In this document: piece by piece, positions 12,700 through 20,307 of the stretch
Position numbering within the stretch: the first letter of the stretch is position 1
Layout of the letters: every line of letters begins with the position of its first letter
Source: a virus
IMG/VR virus record: IMGVR_UViG_3300025889_000871
Span: 1-25,282 of that record
Reading direction: 5' to 3' (one strand)
DNA: 25,282 nt
Position numbers and translations under genes: made by a program
The notes under the pieces: generated by a model
What the model was told of the DNA's origin: nothing
The model's database searches: none
What the model saw: only the letters and a program-made list of their open reading frames with translations

Positions 12700-13517
12700 C
12701 CTGGCTGCATCGCGGGGGTGCTGAGATGGCATCCTACCGATTGAGGGCGCAACTGCCCTCGGCGTATTGCAAACACAAATCAAAGCTGAATGCTCAAGGC
12801 GCGGATATAGCGGTCTTTGCCAAGCCGCACCCCGATGATGCAATGTTGTTCCATCACATGAAGGGGCAAGGCGTAAAAATGGTGGTCGATATTTGCGATG
12901 ACCATTTTGAGAATCCGCAGTTAGGTAAACTTTATGAAGAAATGGCTAGAGAAGCTGATGCGGTTGTGTGCCCGACTGAGGAAATGGCGCGACGAATTCG
13001 CCGCCATGCGGAAAGGGATGCTCAAGTAATCCCCGATTCGTGGGAAAACCGAGGTCAACCGCACGCAGACGGCAATAAATTTTTGTGGATGGGGCATCAG
13101 AGCAATCTGAAAGAAATATTGCCTTATCAACAAATGTTGAAAAAGTACGATATGACCTACTGCACAGGGAAAAATGACCTGATTGATTGCGTGCCGTGGT
13201 CTAACAGCGCACAAGAGCAACTGCTGCACCAAAGCAACATTGTTTTGCTACCGAATGCCGAGGAAACCTACAAAAGCCCCAATCGACTCATTAACGCAGT
13301 CATGGCGGGTTGCTTTGTAATCGCGAGTAAGATTGTTATAAACAAGGAATTTAGGCACTTTTGTTACCTTGGGCCAGTCAAGGGTGGGTTGCAGTTCTCG
13401 CAAGCCTACAGGCACGAATTAAACGCCTTAGTGCGGGAAGGCCAACGATACATTCAAATGCACTACTCACCTGAACAGATTGGAGCGGCATGGGATACGC
13501 TATTCGACTCCATTTAG
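12681..13517 (+). CDS. GT-B-like glycosyltransferase
   Basis: This 278-aa protein has the layout of a small GT-B glycosyltransferase. The N-terminal half has RGGAEMASYRLRAQLPS at 11-27, a VFAKPHPDDAM segment, VVDICDDHFENP near 68-79 and EADAVVCPTEEMARRI at 91-106 (the typical 'A-D-x-V-x-x-x-T' end of the acceptor domain). The C-terminal half has FLWMGHQSNLKE at 134-145 and ETYKSPNRLINAVMAGCFVI at 195-214, equivalent to the 'K-x-x-N-(R/K)-x-x-E-x-x-x-x-G-x-P-V-(I/V)' donor-sugar region. It is shorter than most bacterial GT4 enzymes (350-400 aa). It overlaps the MAF-like and methyltransferase genes on both sides. The acceptor is unknown; a virion or host-surface glycan is possible. Confidence 0.78.
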   Translation: MEARSVTWLHRGGAEMASYRLRAQLPSAYCKHKSKLNAQGADIAVFAKPHPDDAMLFHHMKGQGVKMVVDICDDHFENPQLGKLYEEMAREADAVVCPTEEMARRIRRHAERDAQVIPDSWENRGQPHADGNKFLWMGHQSNLKEILPYQQMLKKYDMTYCTGKNDLIDCVPWSNSAQEQLLHQSNIVLLPNAEETYKSPNRLINAVMAGCFVIASKIVINKEFRHFCYLGPVKGGLQFSQAYRHELNALVREGQRYIQMHYSPEQIGAAWDTLFDSI

Positions 13518-13966
13518 GGGCGGGGGATCGATCATGGCCCGGCTGGATCAACGTCGATTGCGTTGGGGATCAGGATTTGCTGTCCGATGTAACAAAGCTT
13601 GACTTGCCGGATGACCATGCCGACGAGATTTCTGCGATCCACCTGTTTGAGCATATTGAACGCTTGAAGGTGAAACAAACCTTACAGGAATGGCGGCGGG
13701 TGCTAAAGCCAGGCGGTCAGTTATCGCTTGAGATGCCGTGTCTTGATAATGTGATTGCCTTGTGGAATGCGGGCTATCGGCATGATGACTTGATCGGGCG
13801 AGCATTGTTCGGAATGCCCGAACCTGATACGATGCGGCATCATTGGTGCTACTCTAAAGCCGAAATCGGTGCGTTGTTGACCGAAGCAGGTTTTCAGAAT
13901 GTGCGATTTGAAGAACCTTTTTTTCATATTCCGCAGCGAGATTTGCGCGTTTTAGGATTCAAATGA
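13490..13966 (+). CDS. SAM-dependent methyltransferase
   Basis: This 158-aa protein is a compact class I methyltransferase of the Methyltransf_11 type: motif I RLHLGAGDRSWPGWINVD at 6-23 (SAM-binding GAG loop and acidic strand end), SDVTKLDLPDDHADEI near 32-47, HLFEHIERL at 51-59 and WRRVLKPGGQLSLEMP at 68-83. It lacks extra substrate domains. The opening 'LxLGxGxxxxxGWINxD' and 'HxxEHxxx' form is typical of methyltransferases in sugar or O-antigen clusters, where they act on glycans. It overlaps the glycosyltransferase by 28 bp and the next structural gene by ATGA (13963-13966). The start ATG at 13490 is the only candidate before motif I. Confidence 0.85.
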   Translation: MGYAIRLHLGAGDRSWPGWINVDCVGDQDLLSDVTKLDLPDDHADEISAIHLFEHIERLKVKQTLQEWRRVLKPGGQLSLEMPCLDNVIALWNAGYRHDDLIGRALFGMPEPDTMRHHWCYSKAEIGALLTEAGFQNVRFEEPFFHIPQRDLRVLGFK

Positions 13967-14328
13967 GCATACCTTCGCGGGTTCTCGGTTCGGGTGTCAG
14001 TCAACTATCCACGGTTTCAATTTGCGGGGATGGCAAAGACGAAATTACGGCTACCGGATCGACAAGAACAGATGCGAAGCAGTTGGTAAGCGTGTTCAAT
14101 TCGGTGGACACGGTTGCATCAGGAACAGGCGTAAAACTTCCCCCGACCGAAATGGGGGAGGTGATTTACATTTCAAACAGCGGCGCTAGTGCGCTGAAAG
14201 TTTACCCGTATGAATCAACATCAACAATTAACCAAACGACTTCAGCAAGCGTAGCCAAAGATCATACAAGCATTTTTTTTGCAGTCAATAATAGTATGTG
14301 GTACAGCATTGTCGGCACGAAAACCTAA
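13963..14328 (+). CDS. Hypothetical structural-like protein (121 aa)
   Basis: This 121-aa protein is rich in Ser, Thr and Val, with beta-strand-like segments (QLSTVSICGDGKDEITATGS; KLPPTEMGEVIYISNSGAS; SIFFAVNNSMWYSIVG). The 'G-x-x-x-L-P-x-x-x-x-G-x-x-x-x-I-x-N-x-G-x-x-x-x-x-V-Y-P' pattern is common in small phage structural proteins of unknown role. The start overlaps the methyltransferase stop (ATGA). An inverted pair CCCCC/GGGGG within the gene (about 14142-14158) could form a hairpin in the mRNA but is coding. Role inferred only from composition and position. Confidence 0.7.
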   Translation: MSIPSRVLGSGVSQLSTVSICGDGKDEITATGSTRTDAKQLVSVFNSVDTVASGTGVKLPPTEMGEVIYISNSGASALKVYPYESTSTINQTTSASVAKDHTSIFFAVNNSMWYSIVGTKT

Positions 14329-14346
14329 TCCCCACAGGAGAACGTT

Positions 14347-14913
14347 ATGGCACTCGATTCAGATATCAATAACGCAGATTCGCAACTCTATGTTGAGTTT
14401 TACAACTACGAGAAAGACCCCTACAAGGGCAAGCCGTTCGTGCGAATTGTAGTGCCAGGAGACAAGACCACAATTATTGACCAGCCGGTGCGGGATGACC
14501 ACAAAGAGCGGTTTCCCCGTCAATGGCTGCATTTTCAGATGCAAAGCGGTGATGGCCCGGTTATTGGCGTGCCGCTGAAAGATTGGTTTCAAGACCGTCC
14601 TGATGAGCTGAGCGACAATCAACTGGCTGAGTTGCAGATTCTCAAGTTTCAGACGGTTGAACAAGTCGCCACAGCAAGCGATAATCAGCTTCAACGGATT
14701 GGCATGGGTGGCGTAGGATTGCGCGAACGTGCGCGGAATTACTTGCTGAACAAGAATCAAAAGGTTTCTAGCGGTGAGTTGGAAGAAACCCGCGCAAAAC
14801 TGAGAGAACTTGAGGCGCAGATGGCGATGCTATTGGAGCAGCGCAAACCTGGCCGACCGAGGAAAGAGAATGTCAACGACAACGATGCTGGAGTTAGTGC
14901 AGCAAGTAACTAA
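14347..14913 (+). CDS. Conserved phage protein with C-terminal AT-hook-like motif
   Basis: This 188-aa protein starts MALDSDINNADSQLYVEFYN and has VRIVVPGDKTTIIDQPVRDD, HKERFPRQWLHFQ, and RPDELSDNQLAELQILKFQT followed by a QLQRIGMGG helix-hairpin-like stretch. This matches a conserved phage neck-region family ('x-V-x-I-x-x-P-G-D-x-x-T-x-x-x-x-x-x-x-x-D-H-K-x-R-F-P-x-x-W'). The C-terminus has a coiled-coil segment (LEETRAKLRELEAQMAMLLE) and a KPGRPRKEN tail that resembles an AT-hook. Function is unknown. GGAGAACGTT precedes the ATG. It overlaps the adaptor gene by 44 bp. Confidence 0.78.
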   Translation: MALDSDINNADSQLYVEFYNYEKDPYKGKPFVRIVVPGDKTTIIDQPVRDDHKERFPRQWLHFQMQSGDGPVIGVPLKDWFQDRPDELSDNQLAELQILKFQTVEQVATASDNQLQRIGMGGVGLRERARNYLLNKNQKVSSGELEETRAKLRELEAQMAMLLEQRKPGRPRKENVNDNDAGVSAASN

Positions 14914-15778
14914 CGAGCTTGGCGTTGCAACCCCGACAAGCGTAGCAGGCAACACAAATCAGGACGTAATCCAAATACTCGCGTTAATGAACGCGAACGG
15001 ATACGAGTTTCTGCGCCGTCACGCTTGGCGGGAATTGACTAAACCGCACGCGTTTTATACGCAATACATCACGACCACAGGCACTTGGACAACCGCAGCC
15101 CGCACGATCACGATGGCATCGACTGCGGGACTTGATACAACGTATCAGGTTCAAGGTACAGGCATCAATCAGAACACCTACATTGTTTCGGTTGACTCAG
15201 GTACACAAGTCACAGTCAATCAGGATTTTGCTGCAAGTGCAGCAGGTGCTACTGCTTACTTTCAGAAAATCAAGTATTCGCTACCAAGCGATTACGAAAG
15301 CCTTGTCCCGCGCACGATGTGGGATAAATCCAAACATTGGGAAATGCTTGGCCCGGAAGATGCACAGCAATGGGAATGGTTGCTGTCGGGCTATATCTCA
15401 ACTGGCCCGCGTATCCGTTGGCGCTTGCTTGGTGCGTACTTTCAGATTTGGCCCGGTATGTCGACGGCTGAATACCTTGGCTTTGAGTACCGCAGCAAAG
15501 GATGGGCGCAAGCTGCGGATGGGACTGTCAAGAATTCCTTTACTGCCGACACCGATACCTGTATCTATCCCGACCGGCTGATGGTCAACGCTACAAAGCT
15601 AAAGTATTTTGAGGCTAAAGGCTTTGATACCACAGCGATGATGCGGAACTATCTGACCGAGTTGGAAGCAGCGAAAGCGCTGGATATGTCCTCCGCTAAC
15701 CTGTCCCTCGCTCCGCGTCCGGGCACAGTTCTTATTGGTTACGACAACATTCCTGATAGCGGTTACGGAACGAACTGA
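14870..15778 (+). CDS. Head-to-tail adaptor (P22 gp4-like)
   Basis: This 302-aa protein opens with TTMLELVQQVTNELGVATPT, then QILALMNANGYEFLRRHAWR, and later SLPSDYESLVPRTMWDKSKH, EMLGPEDAQQWEWLL and YLGFEYRSKGWAQ. This is the pattern of the P22 tail accessory factor gp4 family, which forms a ring under the portal and closes the head after DNA packaging. Residues 68-130 (TGTWTTAARTITMASTAGLD and onward) look like an inserted beta-rich domain absent from short homologues. The frame is open from 14810, but I chose ATG at 14870: AGGAAAGAG is directly upstream and the extra 20 residues are out-of-frame-like sequence. The TGATG overlap with the nozzle gene implies coupling. Confidence 0.88.
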   Translation: MSTTTMLELVQQVTNELGVATPTSVAGNTNQDVIQILALMNANGYEFLRRHAWRELTKPHAFYTQYITTTGTWTTAARTITMASTAGLDTTYQVQGTGINQNTYIVSVDSGTQVTVNQDFAASAAGATAYFQKIKYSLPSDYESLVPRTMWDKSKHWEMLGPEDAQQWEWLLSGYISTGPRIRWRLLGAYFQIWPGMSTAEYLGFEYRSKGWAQAADGTVKNSFTADTDTCIYPDRLMVNATKLKYFEAKGFDTTAMMRNYLTELEAAKALDMSSANLSLAPRPGTVLIGYDNIPDSGYGTN

Positions 15779-17343
15779 TGGCAACGAGCGCACGCCGTCG
15801 GATGATGATCCAAGGCACAGCGGCGCAAGTCGCTTCCTTGCCTGCGCCTATTGGTGGCTGGAATGCCCGCGATTCCTTGGCAAACATGGAGCCGACGGAT
15901 GCTGTCCAGCTAACCAATATGTTCCCGACGGTATCAAGCGTCAACCTGCGGGGCGGCTATCAGCAATTTGCGACAGGCATTACAGGACAAGTCGAAAGCC
16001 TGTTTAATTATTCTGGCGGTGCGACTGAGCGGCTTTTTGCAGTTGCTGGTGGCAAAATTTACGACGTAACCGCAGGCGGTGCTGTTGGCGCTGCTGTTGT
16101 CTCAGGACTGACTAACAGCCGGTGGGAATACGTCAACGTTTCCACGCCTGGCGGTGCGTATATGTATTGCGCCAACGGTTTAGACGCTCCCCTGCTTTAC
16201 AACGGCACAACGTGGACTTCGATTACAGGCGCATCGACCCCCGCGATAACGGGCGTTACAACGACTTCGCTTGACGATGTGACGCTGTTCAAAAACCGCG
16301 TTTGGTTCATTGAGAAAAACACCCTCAAGGCATGGTATCTCCCGACTTCCTCCATCGGCGGTGCTGCTGAACAGTTAGACCTGAGTTCTATCTGTCGGTT
16401 CGGTGGCTACCTTGTTTCCGTAGGAACGTGGACGATTGATGCTGGCTATGGTGCTGATGATAACCTAGTGTTTGTGACCAGCACAGGCGAGATCGTTGCG
16501 TATCGAGGCACAGACCCTGCAAGCGCCTCGACATGGGCGCTGATAGGCGTATGGAAGCTAGGCACGCCAATTGGCAAGCGGTGTATGTTCAAGTATTCGG
16601 GCGATCTGTTGATCCTCACGCTTGACGGTCTTTACCCTCTTGCGTCTGCTGTGCAGAGTTCGCGGCTTGATCCGAGGATTGCGCTATCCGACAAGATTCA
16701 AGGCGCGTTTGCACAAGCGACTAGGACTTACCAAAATAACTTTGGTTGGCAGATTCTTTACAACGCAAAAAACAATGCGCTGTTTGTCAATGTGCCAACT
16801 TCCGAAGGTTCGCAGCAGCAGCAGTATGTAATGAACAACATCACAAAAGCATGGTGCAACTTTACCGGTTGGAATGCTAATTGTTGGGAAATCTACAACG
16901 ATGATCCTTACTTCGGCGGGAATGGATTTGTAGGCAAAGCATGGACGTTAGATTATCAAGACAACGCTGCAAACATCCCTGCGAACACATTGCAAGCGTT
17001 TAACTACTATGGTTCTCGCGGCGTTAAGAAGTATTTCACTCGCGCAAGGCCGAGCCTGTTTACCAACGGGCAACCGGCTATTTTTGTCGGCATGAACGTC
17101 GATTTTGACATTCAAGACACTACCGCTGCGCTGTCTTATAGCCCTCAAAGCTATGCAACTTGGGGCACATCCTTGTGGGATGTTGGTGTATGGGGTTCGG
17201 ATTCGACTATTACGAACAACTGGCAAGGCATTACCGGCATTGGATACTGCGGCGCAATTCAGTTGAAAAGCGCCAGTAGCGGCATTCAGATTGAATGGGC
17301 ATCAACGGACGTGGTGTATCAAACCGGATGGGCTGGCATATAA
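15778..17343 (+). CDS. Tail nozzle/packaged DNA stabilisation protein (P22 gp10-like)
   Basis: This 521-aa protein begins with SLPAPIGGWNARDSLANMEP followed by DAVQLTNMFPTVSSVNLRGG, the common N-terminus of P22 gp10-like proteins in environmental phages ('P-x-x-G-x-N-x-x-D-x-x-x-x-M-x-x-x-x-A-x-x-L-x-N-x-(F/W)-x-x-x'). Repeated strand-turn units such as GVTTTSLDDVTLFKNRVWFI, LVFVTSTGEIVAYRGTDP and GDLLILTLDGLYPL fit a beta-propeller. Such proteins form the hexameric nozzle that plugs the tail below the adaptor ring. Length is close to P22 gp10 (472 aa). It starts one base inside the adaptor stop. Its last 16 bp overlap the GNAT gene. Confidence 0.87.
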   Translation: MATSARRRMMIQGTAAQVASLPAPIGGWNARDSLANMEPTDAVQLTNMFPTVSSVNLRGGYQQFATGITGQVESLFNYSGGATERLFAVAGGKIYDVTAGGAVGAAVVSGLTNSRWEYVNVSTPGGAYMYCANGLDAPLLYNGTTWTSITGASTPAITGVTTTSLDDVTLFKNRVWFIEKNTLKAWYLPTSSIGGAAEQLDLSSICRFGGYLVSVGTWTIDAGYGADDNLVFVTSTGEIVAYRGTDPASASTWALIGVWKLGTPIGKRCMFKYSGDLLILTLDGLYPLASAVQSSRLDPRIALSDKIQGAFAQATRTYQNNFGWQILYNAKNNALFVNVPTSEGSQQQQYVMNNITKAWCNFTGWNANCWEIYNDDPYFGGNGFVGKAWTLDYQDNAANIPANTLQAFNYYGSRGVKKYFTRARPSLFTNGQPAIFVGMNVDFDIQDTTAALSYSPQSYATWGTSLWDVGVWGSDSTITNNWQGITGIGYCGAIQLKSASSGIQIEWASTDVVYQTGWAGI

Positions 17344-17765
17344 CGAAAGGCCCGGCTATCGGGCATTGGGTAGCTAAACGTGTTGAAGGCGGCTACTTTG
17401 AAGGAAGAAGCGAAGCGATTGGATTGTGTAAGGACGATCAGATTGTTGCAGGCGTAATCTATGAGAATTGGAACAGAAAAAGTATTTGGTGTCATATAGC
17501 AATCGAAGGACGGATAACAAGCGCATATTTAGCAGCAATTTTCGATTATCCGTTCAACGTGTGCCAAGTAGATAAGATTATTGTGCCAGTAGGAAGCGAC
17601 AACGCAGTAAGCATCAAGCTAGTAACAAATATGGGATTCGCAGAGGAAGGCAGAATTAAGGACGCAAGGGTTGACGGTGACATTGTTTTCTTTACAATGA
17701 AGCATGACTCTTGCAGGTTTTTGACTGATAAATACCGCAAGAAAATAGGAGTTCATTATGGGTAA
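17328..17765 (+). CDS. GNAT-family N-acetyltransferase-like protein
   Basis: This 145-aa protein has GRSEAIGLCKDDQIVAGVIY, followed by WNRKSIWCHIAIEGR, YLAAIFDYPFNVCQVDKIIV, PVGSDNAVSIKLVTNMGF and an EEGRIKDA stretch. The order matches GNAT acetyltransferases of the RimJ/RimL-like type: a beta-bulge strand, a helix, 'SxNxxSxxLxxxxGFxxEGxxxxA'. The 'YENWN' and 'FDYPF' elements are familiar from phage GNAT proteins in the tail module. The substrate is unknown. I chose ATG at 17328 (16-bp overlap with the nozzle gene) rather than ATG at 17295 (49-bp overlap); neither has a good ribosome site. It overlaps the next gene by 8 bp, so it is embedded in the structural operon. Confidence 0.85.
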   Translation: MGWHITKGPAIGHWVAKRVEGGYFEGRSEAIGLCKDDQIVAGVIYENWNRKSIWCHIAIEGRITSAYLAAIFDYPFNVCQVDKIIVPVGSDNAVSIKLVTNMGFAEEGRIKDARVDGDIVFFTMKHDSCRFLTDKYRKKIGVHYG

Positions 17766-18696
17766 AGGTTCTTCAGCACCGCCGCCGCCGCCCGCGCCTG
17801 ATTATGCTGGCGCTGCACAAGCACAGGGCGCTGCAAACGTAGAAACCGCTCGCGTTCAAGGAAGAATGTCGAACCCGAACATTATTTCTCCGTTGGGCAC
17901 GCAAACGATCACTTATGAAGGCGATCAGCCCACAATCACGCAAAAATTGACTCCGACTGCCGAGGAAACGCTTGCCGCACAGCAGCGAGTTCAAAAGCTG
18001 TTGGCAGGTCTTGGGGAAACGGGCACGACGCAGGCGCAAAAAGTCATTGGTTCGCCGTTTTCGCCGACTGGCACAGCAGGTCAAGGACTGCAAACCCGCC
18101 TTGACTTGTCCAATCTCGCGCAAATGCCGGTCAATGCAGGAATGACGGGGCAACAAGCGATTATGGCGCGGTTAGAGCCGCAACTGCAACGCCAGCAAGC
18201 CGCGATGGAGAATCAGCTTGCCAATCAAGGCATTACGCCAGGATCGGAGGCATATCGGGTTGCACAAACGCAAGCAGCGCAGAACCGCAATGATTTGTTG
18301 AGCCAAGCGGCATTGCAAGGCATCAGCTTAGACACAGGCGCACGCGCTCAAGGATTGAACGAACAGCAAGCAATCTTGGCAGCGCAAAATGCAGCGCAAC
18401 AACAAGAGTTGCAACGACAAGCCTACTTGCGTCAACAGCCGTTAAACGAAATTACCGGACTCATGTCGGGATCGCAAATTCAGATGCCGCAGTTCCAAGG
18501 CTATCAAGGGCCATCGGTTGCGCCAGCCCCAATCTTTGCAGGAGCGCAAGCGCAAGGGCAAGCAGCGATGAATCAATATGGCATCAATGCAGCGCAACAA
18601 AATGCAAATATGGCGGGTCTTGGAAGTTTGCTAGGCGCAGGTCTTGGTGCATACGCATACAATCCGACAGCGGTCAAAGGGCTGTTTGGCTTTTAA
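17758..18696 (+). CDS. Probable internal virion/DNA ejection protein (312 aa)
   Basis: This 312-aa protein starts MGKGSSAPPPPPAPDYAGAA and continues with QAQGAANVETARVQGRMSNP, NIISPLGTQTITYEGDQPTI, then becomes a Gln/Ala-rich helical protein (LQRQQAAMENQLANQGITPG; AILAAQNAAQQQELQRQAYL) with a Gly-rich hydrophobic C-terminus (GLGSLLGAGLGAYAYNP). The opening 'GKG-x-x-PxPPPAPDYxxAAxxQGxANxxxAxxxxxxxNPN' is common among phage tail-region proteins located after the nozzle. Ala/Gln-rich helical proteins with a hydrophobic tail are often ejected with DNA to form a trans-envelope channel, as P22 gp7/gp16/gp20. That role is inferred from context. AGGAG precedes the ATG. Confidence 0.75.
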   Translation: MGKGSSAPPPPPAPDYAGAAQAQGAANVETARVQGRMSNPNIISPLGTQTITYEGDQPTITQKLTPTAEETLAAQQRVQKLLAGLGETGTTQAQKVIGSPFSPTGTAGQGLQTRLDLSNLAQMPVNAGMTGQQAIMARLEPQLQRQQAAMENQLANQGITPGSEAYRVAQTQAAQNRNDLLSQAALQGISLDTGARAQGLNEQQAILAAQNAAQQQELQRQAYLRQQPLNEITGLMSGSQIQMPQFQGYQGPSVAPAPIFAGAQAQGQAAMNQYGINAAQQNANMAGLGSLLGAGLGAYAYNPTAVKGLFGF

Positions 18697-18711
18697 TTTG
18701 GAGCACTAACG

Positions 18712-20307
18712 ATGGCTGAACAAATTAGCTTTACCGTACCGAACCCCTATCAGTCTGAATTGGCTGATATTGCTCGCCGTCAAAAAATGGCTGAACTGAT
18801 GCAGCAACAGGCTTTCCAGCCCGCCGAAACATTTAGCTACGGCGGCATACAGGCTAGGACTTCGCCGCTTACGGGTCTTGCCAAGGCGTTGCAAGGGTAT
18901 ATGGCCGTTAAGACTCAAAAAGATTTAGCGAATGAGCAGAAAGCATTGGGCGAAAGAGCGCAGCGGGAAAGTGCATCCGACTTTGCTAAATTGTTTGAGC
19001 ATATGAGAGGGCAGGAAGCAATGCCCGCCCGTGAACCCGCAACGCCGCATGATGACGAAGGTAATTTCATGCCTATGGTGGCTGCTACTCCTGCGCGTGA
19101 ACGCGGCTTTGTTGATCCAAGCATTTTGCCGACTTTGCGCGATCCGCAAGCGCGTCAACTTGCCATGTCGCAAATGCTGTCACAGATGCGCCCACAAGCG
19201 CCTATCAGCGTGAAGCCTGGCGAAATATTGGTTAACCCTCAAACATTACAACCTGTTTATACCGCTCCAAAAGATGAAGAGTTTGGCACTACTCCGCACT
19301 ACGAATTGAATGACAAAGGAGTGCCGCAGTCGGTAGTGTATTCAAAAACAGGTGTTCGCAAAGTAATTGGTGATGCTGTGCCACAAAATACATTTAATGC
19401 TATGCCACTTGAAGGCAAAGCACGGCTGTATTTTGACATGTACAGAAATCAAACACTTAGCGCGGATCAACTTGCAAACCTTGCCATTAGTAATGCTCAA
19501 CTTGGTGTGGCAATTCAAAAGTTAATTGATGAAACAGGACAAGGGCCTGCCGGCGGTGTGCCGTTGCCACGTCAAGGTCAAATTCCTCAAGCATTGATAA
19601 ATATGTTGCAAGGGAATCCACCGATTGCAGGGCAAACAGTAATGAATCAGCCCATGGCACAACCTAGCTCGCAACCTGCTATAAATCCTATGGCACAGCC
19701 TGCTGTTCCTGTTCGTGCTCCTGTAACGCAATCGCCTGTTTCACAAACCCCGGCTATACAAACGCCCGTAACGACTGCTGGAACAGATCAAAACATTCCG
19801 GCTAAGTTGCGGCGGGATATTGTGAAAAGCCGACTTGAATCAGAAAGCAAAAAAACAACTGCAATGGAAGGATTGGGCGAAGCTTTAAATGAAGCAGAAG
19901 CAATTCTGACAAGCAAAAAAGTAAAGCCAACTCAGTCCGGTTTGGGTACGGCAATGGATACAGCAGCAGCATTTTTTGGTAATGCTCCAGCAGGTGCAGC
20001 ACAGGCAGATCAACTAAGAGCAATTGCTGGAATTGTTACGGCAAAAATGCCGCGTATGGAAGGCCCGCAATCTGACAGAGATGTAACGTTGTATCGTGAA
20101 ATGGCTGGCGATATTGGAAACTCAACTCTTCCAATTTCGCGTCGTCTTGCAGCATTGCAAACGGTGCGTGCATTAAATGAAAAGTATATTGGCAAACAAA
20201 AGCCCGAAGCAGGTGGATTGTCAGAAGATGAAAAAGCATTGCAATGGGCAAATTCCAATCCTAAAGATCCTAGAGCAGCCGCTATTAAGAAAAGGCTTGG
20301 TCAATAA
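18712..20307 (+). CDS. Probable internal virion protein, Pro/Gln-rich (531 aa)
   Basis: I do not recognise a named family. The N-terminus (NPYQSELADIARRQKMAELM; QQQAFQPAETFSYGGIQART) is common in phage internal proteins. The middle is a Pro/Gln/Ala/Val low-complexity linker (about residues 305-360: repeated QP and TP units). The C-terminal third is helical (RRDIVKSRLESESKKTTAME; GEALNEAEAILTSKK) and ends in DEKALQWANSNPKDPRAAAI, a tail seen in several phage proteins. No enzyme motif or transmembrane helix is obvious. Location between two other probable ejection proteins supports an internal head role. GGAGC precedes the ATG at 18712. Its TAA overlaps the next ATG. Confidence 0.72.
   Translation: MAEQISFTVPNPYQSELADIARRQKMAELMQQQAFQPAETFSYGGIQARTSPLTGLAKALQGYMAVKTQKDLANEQKALGERAQRESASDFAKLFEHMRGQEAMPAREPATPHDDEGNFMPMVAATPARERGFVDPSILPTLRDPQARQLAMSQMLSQMRPQAPISVKPGEILVNPQTLQPVYTAPKDEEFGTTPHYELNDKGVPQSVVYSKTGVRKVIGDAVPQNTFNAMPLEGKARLYFDMYRNQTLSADQLANLAISNAQLGVAIQKLIDETGQGPAGGVPLPRQGQIPQALINMLQGNPPIAGQTVMNQPMAQPSSQPAINPMAQPAVPVRAPVTQSPVSQTPAIQTPVTTAGTDQNIPAKLRRDIVKSRLESESKKTTAMEGLGEALNEAEAILTSKKVKPTQSGLGTAMDTAAAFFGNAPAGAAQADQLRAIAGIVTAKMPRMEGPQSDRDVTLYREMAGDIGNSTLPISRRLAALQTVRALNEKYIGKQKPEAGGLSEDEKALQWANSNPKDPRAAAIKKRLGQ

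Noticed and set aside
14142-14158. CCCCC...GGGGG inverted pair as a terminator
   Set aside because: It is inside a conserved-looking reading frame (KLPPTEMGEV), has only 5 bp of stem with a 7-base or longer loop, and no U-tract.
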